A stretch of DNA of 64,000 nt, from contig CM057843.1 in assembly GCA_030068075.1 (NCBI GenBank), positions 44,678,365-44,742,364 of the forward strand, read 5' to 3'. Each line of letters begins with the position of its first letter. Positions within the stretch are counted from its first letter, which is position 1. Below, piece after piece: positions 47,521 to 59,933 of this stretch. The notes beneath the pieces are model-generated. The model had not been told where the DNA came from, searched no databases, and worked only from the letters and a program-made list of their open reading frames with translations. Source of the stretch: Paguma larvata (Eukaryota; Chordata; Mammalia; Carnivora; Viverridae). A program made the translations under genes and the position numbers.

Positions 47521-48869
47521 TAGCTCTTTACTGCTGCCTTTAATACATCCAGGATGGGTGAGTAGAAGACTGCTTGCATGCACTCAACCAGGCTTCTCTC
47601 TTGCTCAGCATTGGACCGGGTTTCTCTCCAGCCCAGTTTGGGAGGCCAGCAGGGGAGGGGGGCCTGGGTGGGGGAGCCGAGATCAATGTGCGGAGGCTGC
47701 CCTCTGGTGGCAGACACGAGTACAGCGGTGTCTCTGCCCTCTGGCGCCCCCAGGTAGGATGCTGTTGAGAAGAGTGAGCAAGCAGGCAGCCCACAGCGGG
47801 GGGCCAGCCTCAACCCCGGGCACCTGGAGACCCCCTGCTCTGGCCACTGCCTGGTGCCCCCCGAGGTGCCAGCTGAGGCTGCCCCCGAAGAATGCCAGCT
47901 GCCGGAGCCGGCCGCCTCCTACCCCCTCCACCAGCCCTCACACATACTCCGATCCCGGTCCAGTCGGCTGCTTCCATTCCCTGAAGAAGAGGCCCTAAAG
48001 TTAAAACAGCTGTTAATTTATAAACCAATTTTTCCGTGACTGCTTAATAAATCGCCAGCAGCTGCTCTGCCCCCTCCTCCTGCCCAGGCACCCGGCCCTG
48101 AGGGCTGCATGGAGAAGCTCAGAGCCGCCAGCCTGCCCCTCCTGCCTCCTTCCCTCAACTCCCCAACTTGGCCCCCATTCTCCTAGGAACTGAGCGTGTG
48201 TGGGGGAAACCCTGATGAGCCCATCTTCTCTGGGCTTTGGTGGACTAGAGAGGTGAGGATGGATTTTCTTTCCTAGTGGGCTGCAGCCACTGGGATGTAG
48301 GGCCATCCTTCCCAGCGCCCTACACACCCCCTGCCCCAGCACCCCCGGGGCTCAGAAGGCAGGGGCCAAAGGTTTTCTTAGGGCTGGGGAGGGAGGGCGT
48401 CCAGATTCCCTGGAGGAGTTCCCCTGAGACTCTGGGAGGTCAGATGACCCTAGGCTCATCCCCAAGAGCAATGGCATGTCAATTTCCCTGTATCAGGGTG
48501 GTCCCACTGACAGCAGCTAACTGACTCCCTGACCCTGCTGTTCTGTCAAGGGTGGGCTGGGATAGCATTCCCGGGGGTAGGGGGGATGCCCATCCCCAGG
48601 ATAATGAGAGGAGAGATTTGGGCCTCCTGAACATTCATTTTACCCAACGTCCACTAGCATGTAAAGGGCAGCATGAAAATCCACGTGGGGTGGGGGCCAT
48701 GTGAATGACAGGCACGAGGCAGGTTTGTCTGCATCTGCCAGTTGCAGAGTCGCCCACCCAAACGCCTGCTGCTACTGTGATCCCCGACTCCACCGGGCAA
48801 GGGGTGGATCTGGCCATGCGCCCGTAGCCCCAAGGAGCTCAGTAGATAAGGGGGAGCAGGGTGGTAAAG

Positions 48870-49070
48870 CACACGAAATCAGGCGTTCAAACCCCACTCT
48901 CCTGCTTACTAGCTGTGTGACCTTGAGCAAGTAACTTAACCTCTCTTCTCTTCTTCCCCGTCTCCACTAATAAAAGAGGAATACTAATTATAGAATTGTG
49001 AAAATTAAACCAGTTGATGCATATAAAGTGCCTGGCACATAGTAGGTGTTGACGGAGTGACAGTATTATC
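48870..49070 (+). repeat. MIR, well preserved
   Basis: TTACTAGCTGTGTGACCTTG, AGCAAGTAACTTAACCTCTC and GTGCCTGGCACATAGTAGGT in MIR order. Confidence 0.8.
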
Positions 49071-49489
49071 TTTTCATCCCCCTGCTGGAAAGAGCAGAGA
49101 CGGGATTTCTCGGGTCCCCTCAAGTTGCAAATATGGGAGTAGAGAGGTTTGGGAGATTTCCAGAGGAAGTGGCAGGTAGGAGCGTTGGGGCCAAAATTAA
49201 GAAAAAACAACCAGGATTCCCGAGTAATATGTTCTGACTGGGCTTTCTCATTCTATTCTCCTCCCATCTCTACCCTCCCCTTCTCCCGACTCCTGCAGGA
49301 GGCACGGCCCTGCCCCAGCCTGCTTTTTGGGAAAGAAGGAACAGCCTCCACCCAGCTCCAGAGTCCCCACCTCTCCAGAAGAAAGTCCTTCCCACGGTCT
49401 AACTGAAATCCCTTCCATCTCAGCAGGGGCTGCCACCACCGTTTCCGGCCCCACCTCCAGCGGAATGGGGAGGAGCCAGAGAGCCTGCT

Positions 49490-49970
49490 CAGCTGCTGTC
49501 ACACAAGCTGGGTGTGAGCCCGGCCTTGCTACAACCTCCCTGTGCGGCCAGAGCAGCCTAGCCAACCTCTCTGAGCCACGGCTTCCCCAGCTGTAGAATG
49601 GGGAAAATCCCAGAACCCACCTCCTGGGTGGTTGTGAGGGTTCGATACGACGTTGCCCATGAAGTTCTCGGCACCGAGCCTGGCTCTCAGCAGGTGCTGA
49701 GGACATGGCAGTAGAGAGAGAGGGCGGAGTATGGTGGAAGAACCCACATGCCAGAGCTGGACTGTCTGGATTCAAATTCCACTCCACTACGTGCTGCCGA
49801 GTGACCTTGGGCAGGTCGCTTAACCTTCCTGTGCCCCTATTCCTCCATCCATAAGATGGGGACTGTAGCAGAACCTATGTCACTGGGTGTTCGGAGACAT
49901 CTAGAGCTCTCAGAAAGTTCTCCATCTCAATGAACGTTCACCTGAATTAATAGCGTTGCTAGTTGCTATT
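49490..49970 (+). repeat. Two MIR copies in tandem
   Basis: First copy about 49490-49715 (CCCCAGCTGTAGAATGGGGA), second about 49725-49970 (GAGTGACCTTGGGCAGGTCG, TTAACCTTCCTGTGCCCC). Confidence 0.65.
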
Positions 49971-50819
49971 ATTACTGGTCCCGCTAGGGCACTGACCCCC
50001 TTTGGGCTTTGCCCCACCCAAGGGCTTGTTGATAGCAGAAGGTCGGAAGGGGCACAGTACCAGACTGGAGACCCCGGACCTGGGGACCCCCCGCTCGGGG
50101 CAGGCCCGCGGTCTCCAGTGTTCCCTCTTCTGGCATTCTCTGGCTTGGGCACAATCAGGAGGCACAACCCGCTGTCTCCCTGAGTCAATGGTCCCGCAAA
50201 GCAGCCAGACCCCTCCCTGTACCCAGGTCCCGACTACCTCCTGGAAATAAAGCAGGTCCCGGGGGCCCACTCAAGCTCAGGACTGCTCTGCCAGGGTGCC
50301 AGCTGGTGCCCACGGGGGCGGGGCAGCGGCTTGATCATGTGGAAAGGGAAAGCTGGAGGCTTTCCTGGGTGGCCCCCTCTCCTGTGTGGCCCCCACCAGA
50401 GACGTGGAAAGACTGGGGCACCCAGGCCATCCTATAGCTCCCTTCCCCTGGGACAGACAAGGGTGAGAGCTAAGCTCTGCCTTTCCAGTGCCTCAGTTTA
50501 CTCAGCCATCCTGAGGATGGAGTCTTCATTTCTGTCTCCCCTGGGCCCCAAAGGCCTTGGCATTGGCCTCTCACAGCTCCTTGCCCTCTTTCCTTTCTTA
50601 AAGAAGACGAGCTCAGCCTCCTCCTTCCCTCCCGGATTCTCTCCTTAGAAGCCACGCAGGAGGACACCTAGCCCCGGAGGGGAGGGGAAAAGCCAACCCC
50701 ATGCTGGAGACCGCCTCTGCAGGGCGTGGGCTGCATCTCCAAGACCGCCCTGGGCGCCAGCCCCGCCCGGGTCGCCCCGCGCTCCCCGCCCCTGCCCCTT
50801 CCCGCCGCCACTGGCCCTT

Positions 50820-51080
50820 TAAGAGCCTCTCCGCGCGCTGCCGTCCCGGATCAGCCAGAGAGACCATTAAAATTTTATGCAGAATGAAAATGGGCCAGGT
50901 CTCCAGCTTCCTCGCTCCCATCCAATGATTTATTACTCGCAAATACCACAGAACTAATTAGTATAGTAATTAATTAATACGCATTTGCATATTTGCATGT
51001 GCAATTAGTGCAGTGGAGTGATTACTGGGAGAATGAGGGGCCCCGGATTGTCAGATGTGAGGGGGAAGTGGCCTGGAAAA
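50820..51080. promoter_or_regulatory. Candidate homeodomain/POU enhancer block
   Basis: An AT-rich non-repeat block between two GC-rich regions holds TAATTA at 50955-50960, a TAATTAATTAAT array at about 50967-50978 and two directly abutting octamers ATTTGCAT (50983-50990 and 50991-50998). It looks like a conserved non-coding element; conservation could not be tested here. Confidence 0.45.
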
Positions 51081-51089
51081 GAGTTAGTG

Positions 51090-51770
51090 GGAATGAACTT
51101 TGTAGGGAGCGCGAAGGCGGGGACGGAGGGGGAGGCGAGCGGGGGCGAGGCGGGGGGCGCCGGGGCGCAGGGGCGCCTCAACGGGGCGCGGAGCGACCGC
51201 GCAGGGGAGCGCCGGGCCTGGGCCCGCCCGCGGCCGCAGGACGCCGGGCGGGGGTCGCGACCCGGGCGCCCCCGCCCCGCCCGCGGCCCCGCCCCGCCCC
51301 CGCCGCGTGGCACGGCTCCAAGCGCGCGCCTGATTGTTATGCATTGTGTTTCTTGTTGCGAGCGGAGCCGGGCGGAATGGGGCTGGCACAAGCTGTTTCC
51401 CTGCCACGCGGCGGTGGCACCTTAAAGGGGCAGCGTCCTCTTCCCGCCGCCGCCGGCCCGCCTCCGCCCTCGCCGACCGCCGACAGCACCTGCGAGTCGC
51501 CCGCCGGACCCCCTTCGGTGCGGGTCACCGGCGGCCGGAGCCGGGCTGAGGACGAGAGGGCGCGCGCGGGGCCGCTCCGGAGGTGGCGCTTCCCCGGGGG
51601 GACGGGGGTGGGGGGGGAGCGCGGGGCACGTGCCGAGGGAGGCTGGCGGGCAGGAAGTCAGGCTGCGAGCGGGGATTGGGCGGCTGGGGCGCGCCGGGCC
51701 GGGTGCCAGGCGCCAGGCGGGGGCGGCGAGGAGAGAACGCGGAGAAAGCCAGGAGGAGAAGGACAAGGAG
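51090..51770. promoter_or_regulatory. Orphan CpG island in the PPP1R1B-NEUROD2 interval
   Basis: A run of CG-dense sequence comparable to the gene promoters lies 9 kb from the nearest known exon. Inside it is ATTGTTATGCATT (51333-51345), close to the SOX-POU composite motif. It may be an enhancer-associated island or the promoter of a non-coding RNA. The long open frames over it reflect GC content and have no recognisable protein. Confidence 0.5.
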
Positions 51771-52324
51771 GAGAGGGAGCGAGTGACAGGGTCCCCCTGG
51801 GTGCCAGGTGCGTCCTCATAGGATGTCGCTTCGCTTCTGATCTCACAAACGTTCTGTAGGTAGGGCTCCTTATTCCCATTTTACAGACAAGTACAGAATG
51901 GTGTGGCGGGCGGCTAGGGATGGAGAGTAAAGGTGATCTAGCTGGGCAGTCTGTCCCCACATGCTCCTCAACGTGGTGCCAAGGGCCAGAAGAGGGAGTG
52001 ACGTGACATCAGGGAGGGTTTCCCGGTGGAAGAAGCACCTCGCTGAACCTGCAAGGGCAAGGAGGGCACCTTCTGAAGGAGCTGCGGGAAGAGGGAATGT
52101 GACAGCCTCTCCCTGGGATGAAGGGAGCGCCCGCCCACCCAAGAGTAGAACTGCGAGACACAGGCCAGGGCACCGGCTCCTGTGACCTGAGGGCCTGCAC
52201 AAAGGGCAAACTCTGGGCACTAGTCCTTCCCAGGGCACCCTCCTTTCCCTCTCTATCACAGGGGATGCTGGTCCCACAGTGTGAAGATACTGGGGGGGGG
52301 GGGGTTCAGAGAAAAGAGTACAGT

Positions 52325-52760
52325 TTGCAATAGTGAAACAGAGCATGTGGTCTGGCGTCAGGGCTTGGTTCAAATCCAGCCTCTGCAACATACCAGCTGT
52401 GTGACCTTGGCACAGCAACCTTGACCTCGACCTCTTCAGCATCCTTGTCTTTAAGTGGGGCTACTGGTAATCCTGCCTCGGAGGTCATGGTGAGGATGAA
52501 AGATGGTGTGAAACCCTGTGCCTGGTACAGATAATGCCCACCATTGTCATTAGTACATCGAGTACATTGTCGTGGTTTACATGTTACATTATTACAGAGC
52601 TCTGAGGCCCCAGGGACAGAAAGACCCCAAAGCAGGAACTGGGGTCCTCGTTTCTAGCTCTAGCTCAGTCACTCATTTGTTGTGTGACATCGGGCAAGTT
52701 ACTCTTCCTCTCTGCTGTGGTTTCCTTATCTGCAAAGCGGAGCATTGGTCCATGAGGCTC
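52325..52760 (+). repeat. Two MIR-like copies in tandem
   Basis: First about 52325-52560 (ACCAGCTGTGTGACCTTGGC), second about 52580-52760 (TTGTGTGACATCGGGCAAGT, TTTCCTTATCTGCAAAGC). Confidence 0.65.
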
Positions 52761-53339
52761 CTACCCCTAGACTCTTCCCTTCCCTCCGTGTGCTCACCCC
52801 TACAGGGTAGTGAAGTAGGGAAGTCACGGCTAAGTCTCATTCACACTCTCCTGGGCTCCAGTCTCCCAGGGGCTGAGCCAAATAGAAACCTCCTGGGCCT
52901 TTCCTCAATGTACACCCCACCCCCACCATGGCCTCTTAGGGCCGTCCTGGGAGCCCCGGCACCGCCACAGGTGTGAGTCGTCTGTGCCTGCTGCCGGCCT
53001 CTGGTGCCCCATCCACCCGTGCTGGGCTCGAGAGAGGCATCAGAGAACTGTCCAGTACCAGGTCCCTGAGAGCCCCCAGCCCAGAGGAGCAGGAAGCTCC
53101 ACGGAAGGAAACCAAGAAATGCCCCGGGTCACAAGGAAGTTCACAGCAGAGCCCGCCTGGAGGAAAGAGAGCCCGGGACCCGCACGTTCTGTCCTCTGCT
53201 CTTAACTGATGCTCTTCGCTGCCCCATCAGGGGCTACCGTCCCCCATCAATCAGGATCTAATCACCCCCAAGTGCGCTTCACAAGGGGCTGTCCTTCCGG
53301 CCCCTGCCGTTAGTCCTGAGGGAGGTAAGCAAGTGGGCA

Positions 53340-53440
53340 GGAGGTGCTAGTCCCATTTTACAGATGAGGAAGCCGAGGGTTGTGTGATTTAACCAGGATT
53401 AAGACCCTGCCAAGACCAGTGCTCTTTTGGCCACCTCGAG
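53340..53440 (-). repeat. MIR fragment, reverse
   Basis: CCCATTTTACAGATGAGGAA followed by GCCGAGGGTTGTGTGA. Confidence 0.6.
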
Positions 53441-53540
53441 CTCCCTCTTCACCCGACTGCCTTGGAGTGGCAGGGGCAGGACCTCCTGACAACTCACTCG
53501 GAACTCTGACGGGAAAGGCAGAAGAAAGATGCGATGATGA

Positions 53541-53691
53541 GGGGTGCCTGGGCGGCTCAGTCAGTTAAGCGTCCGCCTCTTGATTTGGGCTCAGGTCATG
53601 ATCTTGCAGTTCGCGGGTCCAAGCCCTCTCTCCCTTTCTTGCTGCCTCTCCCTGCTCTCGCTCTCTCAAAATAAATAAATAAACTTAAAAA
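53541..53691 (+). mobile_element. Can-SINE (short, older subfamily)
   Basis: Head GGGGTGCCTGGGCGGCTCAG, CTCTTGATTTGGGCTCAGG body, CT tail, then AAATAAATAAATAAAC. Target duplication AAAGATG(..)CGATGA on both sides (about 53525-53540 and 53692-53707). Confidence 0.9.
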
Positions 53692-53799
53692 AAAGATGTG
53701 GCGATGAACAGAGGTCCAGGAATAAAGATTTTTAAAAGCTAACGCCGATCAGGGGCTTGAGGCAGAATCAGCCATGTCTGGACAGGACCAGGGGCTGAG

Positions 53800-53930
53800 G
53801 CAGCATTTTCACACCTGTTAGCCTGTTTGACACTTACAATAGTCGTAGCAGGCTGGTTTTGTTGTAATTATCAAGCCCATTTTACAGAGAGGAAGGCTGA
53901 CACGGTGGGGAGGCTGGGGGCAAAGGAGGC
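53800..53930 (-). repeat. MIR fragment, reverse
   Basis: CCCATTTTACAGAGAGGAAG with a degraded upstream MIR half. Confidence 0.5.
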
Positions 53931-54054
53931 GGGGTTTCAAGGAGGGGCTTCCTGTGTGTGGGTGTTCTGCCTCAGCTGCAGCCTTCAATTTCTGGGCTAG
54001 AACTGCCTAGAACTGACACCTGCTCCAACAGTGCCAGGCAGGCCTTTGGTGCCA

Positions 54055-54480
54055 CAACCATTCATTGAGGCACACATATATTCTATGTGCCAGGCACTGG
54101 GCCCACTTCCTGCTGTCAGATGAGAGAGACCCAGGAGGCAGAGGTCAATACGTATGCCTAGGTAGAAGTGTGCAGAAAGCATTAGAGGAGACTGGGTAGG
54201 ACATCTAACCCAGAGGGACTTCCTGGAGGAGGTGATGCTTAGACTTCAAAGGCTAGGAAAAGGGGAGAGGGCGCTCCAGAAATAAGAGACAACTGGGGCA
54301 AAGACACATAGACATGGGGCTTGTGAAAGCAGAAGCAGCTTAGAGCTGCTGAGGGGCTGAGTTCAAGGCAGGGACAAGTGCTGGGGCAGCCAGGTCAGGG
54401 GCATCCCTAAGGAGTGTGGCCTGCTCCTAGGGGTGATGGGGAGCCATTGGAGATGCCTAATACCACTTTTCAGATAGGAT
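54055..54480 (-). mobile_element. L2 LINE fragment, reverse
   Basis: Starts CATTCATTGAGGCACAC...TATGTGCCAGGCACTGGGCC and runs on to GGGGAGCCATTGGAGATG, all reverse L2 text. Confidence 0.7.
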
Positions 54481-55084
54481 GAGCAGGATGGGTAGCCTTG
54501 ATCCTGTGCAGGAAGCCCAAAGGGCAGTAGGGGCTTCACAGGGGGAGGAAGGCCTCAACAGGGCCCACAAGACAGAAGGGGCATGAGCTATTGAGGGGGT
54601 GGCTTTGGGGAGCAGCACCAGCAAAGAAGAAAAGGCAATCAGAGCGGGACTCAGCCTTGTCCCTGGACCTCCGTTCTCCCCTCCTCAGGGAACCGCAGTG
54701 ACCTCCTGCAGGGTCAGAGCAGAAAGAAGAGGGGCTCTGAGCCCTTAAGAGGTGCGAGGCCGGAGCAGGGGAGCTACAGCTGGGCCAGGATCACTCCGGT
54801 GAGGGGGCGCTGCGGGGCCTCTGTGACCTTAGAACCAGCGCTCGGTGCCGGTATGAGGTTCAAGCTCTTTCAGACTCAGCCTCCACGACCCACGCCCTCT
54901 CTCTGAGGGCCACTTTGGGGGGAATCTGTGACCCCTTATTTCAAGTTCAGCTCCCCAGAATAAAATCCCTGCAAAAGGCAGGAGGAGGGGTCTGGGGGTT
55001 CTGAGCTTCACCGGGGACCCTGGGCCTTAGTGCTTTAGGAGATTCTCTGGAGAAAGTGTCGTACCCTCAAACTCTCTTAGCCAG

Positions 55085-55500
55085 CCAGGCATTAATGCAG
55101 CCAGCACTTATTGAGCGCCAACGCCCTACAGCCTTTGTGAAGCACTGGAGTCTTGAGATATAAAACAAGTAGCCACCGTGGTCAAGTCAGGGAGACAGAT
55201 GGGTAAATGGATGCTCCTAACAGAAGGTGGTAAGTATGGAAGCTGTCCTGCCTGGGGAGTTTCCAGGAAGGCTCCCAGGAGGAGGTGTCCTTCCAGGAAT
55301 CACCCTTGTGAGGAATGAGGATGCCTTTGATGAAAGGGAGACTCAGAGACTCAGAGGCCAGTGCCCATCAGGGAAGCAACTCTTAGAAAAACAGGGCGCA
55401 GAAGCCAAAAGGCAAAGGTTATGGGGCAAAGGCCACTCTATTCTTGGAGCGAGGGAACAATCCTGAGGTTGCCGGCTTTTTGGCTTTTCGGAAGGACTGG
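55085..55500 (-). mobile_element. L2 LINE fragment, reverse
   Basis: Starts CAGCACTTATTGAGCGCC and continues with degraded L2 sequence. Confidence 0.6.
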
Positions 55501-57674
55501 AAGGTCTCCCCCATCGTCCTTTGTCCTGGGCTGGGGGTAAGATGGGGAGGGGGAAGGGTGCAGCAGGGTTCTGCCTCAGGACTCTCAGCATCATGCCTGG
55601 CCTCACGGGTGTGTGCCCACCCATCTTAGGGTGGGGCCTAGGCCCAGAATGGGAGCCCAGGGAGCAGGCAGAGGAGAATCCTGGTGGTGAGCTAGAGGTC
55701 AGGACAGGAGGTCAGCACGGAGGAGGGGGGCTACACCTCACTGGTCCTCCCCCTCCCCCTCCCCCGTGGCACCACAAGGCACGCAGCCGCATATCACCCG
55801 TGCCAGCCCTCACCTCCCGGCAACGTCGCCGCATTCTCAGCCACGCCATCTGGCGTGCCCGCCGCTCCCCAGAACACTGCGGCGGGCGGGGGAGGGGGCA
55901 GCGGGGCAGGTGCCCACCCCAGAGCCAGGAAGAAGCGGCAGGTCCCCCTCCCCCACCGCCCTTTCGGGCTTGAGGTGGGGCAGGGGACTGGGGAAGGGGT
56001 GGCAGGTGCTCTCATGCTTCAGGAGGGAGCTTCAAGCATCCTGCACTGATAGAACAGGCGCCGTCTGGGCAGTGCCAGCCTGCCCCCTCCCCTTCCTCCT
56101 CCCCCCACAGCACAGCTAATGCCAGCGGCACCGGGCCCTCAGAGGATCTCCAAATTCCTGCCCTTCCCCTCAAATCGGAGGTGGGGGTGAGGAGAAGAGG
56201 CTGCCCCCTCCTCACGGTGCTCCCACCCTCATTCTTCACCTGCTCACTCACCTCAGCGGTGGGGGGGGAGGCCCCAGGACACGGCCTTAGATGGCTTCCA
56301 CCACAGAAATGGACACCTGAGTTCTAATCCACCTGCTCCCCACGGCTTGGCACTCTGGTGGGAAATCAAGTTCTCCGTCTCCAGCACACTTGCCCCCACC
56401 AATCTTATTTGGGGCACAGTGGTGGTGGTGGCGGCTGGCTAGGTGTCCTTCTGGGTGTCAGCATGGAGTGGAGCTTTTACAGATTTATGTGTATGTCTGT
56501 ACTTTGGTGGAGCCCGGGGTGTAACGAGAGCAGTTTTACAGAACATTCATCCTGTCCCCTGAGCAAGATTCCCCTAGACTGCTCTGGAATGGCCTGTCCC
56601 CTCCCTCTCTCTCTGCCTGTCTCCCCCCCCTGCCCCCCATCAGGACCTAAGCCTGCACAAAATGGCCGCCACCCCTCTGAGGCAGCCATTTTAGGTGCCC
56701 AGACTGTGGCCTCCCTTGGGATGGGGCTATGTCTCCATGGGAACCTCAGACCCTCAGCTCCCAGCTCCCTCCATGGGGGTGGGAAGCAGAAATGGGAGTC
56801 TTCCAGGCCTGGCCGAGGTACCCACCATTCCCCTTTCCCTCTCAGAGACCCAGAGGGGACTAGGCCCCTCACCAACTCCCTTCCCCCAATGCCAGGGGGA
56901 GGAACAGATGGCATCTCTGGGTGTCCTTCTCCTTCCGTCTCCTTCCTTCCATTTCTGGCTCTTTCTGTCTCTCCGTCACTGCATCTCCGCATCTCTGGGT
57001 GAACAGAGAGGAGCATGTATGTCCCTGTATGTTCATGCTTGTTCGTGTGGTTGTGGACACGTGTGTGTTGTACCTCTTCCAAGCCTATGTCTGAGGCCGG
57101 CCCATCCCACACCTCCCTCTGTTCCAATTTTCCCCTGTTTTTTATTGTATCTTCTAAAAAAAAAGTTGAAACATGTCGAGTGAGAAAAACTTGTTCCATT
57201 TTTCTGAAGGAAGAAAAGACAGGGGCAGGAAACAGACCGAGAGGGATGAAGTTCCCCATGCCCTCAGGTATGCCCACCCCCACCCCCAGGTCTCCTTCTG
57301 TGGGGGGGTTGAGAGGGGCTTCTCAGACCTAGAGAGCTGAGGTCATTCTTAACAGGAGCCTGGGAGGGATGGAAAGACTTCCCAAGGGCTCCCTTATCCT
57401 GAGTAAGGTATTGCTTCCGGCCTGGAGCAGAAAGCAAAGATGGCAGGGGTCTGTGAGACCCTTGGCGGCTTCGCCCATCCCTCAGTGTCCGAAGGAGAAG
57501 GCAGAGGGTGTCTTTCTCCCACAAGGAAGTACTCATTCGCTTACTCATCCATTCATTCCACCCATTAACTTGCCAAAAACTCAATTCCTATATAGACAAA
57601 GCATTCTGAATGTGTGTGGGGGCACGTGTAAGAAATTAATATTGTAAAGCACGTTGCAGTTTACGAAGTGCCTT

Positions 57675-57910
57675 AATAAAAATGAGAGATGGCATTTATT
57701 GAATGCCTACTATATTGCTGGCCCTGTGCTTTATCCCTTTAGTACTCACAGCAACTTTAGGAGGTGTAGCATAATTACCCCATTTTACAGATGTAGACAT
57801 CAAGACTGAGAGACCTTATGCAACTTGCTCAGGGCATTCAGCATTCTTTGAAGCTAGTAAGTGGGGTTGGGCAGAAATCAGAGTCCAAAGTCTGTGAGTG
57901 TAACCCAAAT
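57675..57910 (-). repeat. MIR, reverse, nearly full length
   Basis: GGCATTTATTGAATGCCTAC, CCCATTTTACAGATGTAGAC and GAAGCTAGTAAGTGGGG in MIR order. Confidence 0.75.
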
Positions 57911-58800
57911 ATCGCATGGCCGGGGCCTTAAGGAGAAGGGCCCACTGTCAGAATCGAAGACCCCACCCTCAGTAAAGGGACAGTAAAGACTTTGAGGCTG
58001 TGCTCAAATTTGGACAGGGGCTGGCTGGCATTCCTGAGTCTCTACCCCACCTGAGAGGCCTCTCTCTCTCTCTCTCTCTCTGGCTATGCCCAGAGTACCC
58101 TAGACCACCTACCCTGCCTTCCCAGATCTAGGATCCCTGCATGAACGATGGAAAACTTAGCATTGCCTTCTCATCCTTGGAGACCACTGAGGCAGATTGT
58201 AGGGTTGTGGGAGGAGCATTCGTATGGGAGTCAAGCTCTTGGGTTCCAGGTCAGGTTCTGCTCTCCACTGAGGTGTTCCTGGGCAAGAAGGTCCCCCTCT
58301 ACAGGCCTAGGCAAAAGGAGGAGTTGGGGCTGTTCATTCTGCGGTTCCTTTTAGTTCCTGGCCAACTATCTCTGAGAGCCTCAGACACCAGCCCCCCTTC
58401 TCCAAGGCCTCCTTAGCCATCGTATGCGCCTCTGTCTATAACCTGATTCATCCTACCAAGCATCCAATCAGTGTCTTACCAGTCCAAGGTCCACTCTGGG
58501 GACAACTGTGCCCAGATTGAGAGTGAAGCCCCGTCTTGCTCCGCATTGCACCCACCACAGTGCTTGGCACATGCTTGACATCCAAGCGTGTGTGCCGAAG
58601 GTATAATTGAAGTCGTCTATGTCTAGGTAAGCTGGAGGCTGGGGAGAGACAGGAAACGTGGGTCTGAAGCACACAAATGCTGAATCAGGGTGTGGGGACG
58701 CATCTCACTCACCTGGTTGTGATTACCTACTCACACACGTGTATCTGTCTGAGTCAGGGTGTGTCTCTACTTTCTGCACCACAGGGTGAGGAATAGGGGT

Positions 58801-58860
58801 GTATGTGTGTGTGTGTGTGTGTGTGTGTCTGTGTGTGTGTCTGTGTTTCTGTGTGTGTCT
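58801..58860 (+). repeat. (TG)n microsatellite
   Basis: TG dinucleotides with TC/TT interruptions, near NEUROD2. Confidence 0.9.
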
Positions 58861-59933
58861 AAAGCTACCTCCCTCAACTCATGCCATTTGCATCTGCGTC
58901 TGGCCCAGTGAGAGAGTTAAAAGGTGAGCCGTAAAAGAAAATAGCCCTTTCTGTCTTTGTCAAGACACCTGTCTGGCCCACGTCCCCTTTGTCCCCCCCC
59001 TCTCAAGACTGTTGGAATTGGCTTCAGTATTTTCCGTGTTTTTTGTAAGGGGAGGAGAATGCTGAGTCTTCTCCAGGAACTTCAGGCATTTTCTAGCCCA
59101 GCCCCCTCCCCCTGCCTTAAATAAGTCAGAAGGACAGGAGAGAAAGCCACTGGTGGGATGGTTGCTTGTCTAGCAGGGGGAGGAGAGCCGGGAGGGGGTG
59201 AATGAAAGATTTCTGGGTTAGGAATCCAGACTGAGACCCTCTCCCTCGGTCTCGATGGTAGGTACACAGGCTTATCCGAGAGGCTCTTCTCCACCCCCAC
59301 CCCAACATACATATGCCCCCAAACATCCAAGGAAATCTCTCCCATAGGCTGACTCCACAGATACACACACATGTCCCCACAGACACACACACGCCCATGC
59401 AGAGGCACAGACATCAAGGCAAGTCTTTCCTTTTCTCTGTCTTTCCCTTGGTTTGAATTTCGTTCAGCCACATATGTTGTGTGTGCGTGAGGGTGGGTGG
59501 GGGAGGGGCAGACAGGGATGAGGGATGGCATGGTGCCAACATCTACCTATGGGGTTGGGCCAGGGACGCCCCCCACGCCCACCCTGGGAGGGGGCCTCAG
59601 CTGTCCCTTTGTGACTGAGGGGATCCTGGGGGGGGGCGGGAGTGGGGGCAAACATAGAGGTCCCTTCTCCAGACCTGAGGTGCAGTCCCTGACCCACCTT
59701 TGGGGCCTGCAAGGGAGGAAATGGACGGAGCAGGACCCTGAAGAGAGCATGGATAGAATTGGGGGCCACCACAAGCCCCCAACTGCCAGCCTTGTCACCC
59801 CATTGTTCCCATGTGGGGGGCTCTGTATCCGAGGGGGGCAACTCCTCCCACCTCCCTCTCAATCCCTGCTTTCCCTGCGTTGGGCGGGGAGGGGAGGGCG
59901 GCAGAGATATTTATTTATTTCCTTTATTTATTT

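Noticed and set aside
50993..51859. 288-codon open frame in the orphan CpG island
   Set aside because: Composition follows GC bias, no domain is recognisable and the frame has competing equally long frames on both strands.
56477..57283. 268-codon minus-strand frame upstream of NEUROD2
   Set aside because: No recognisable domain, and it spans simple CT-rich sequence.
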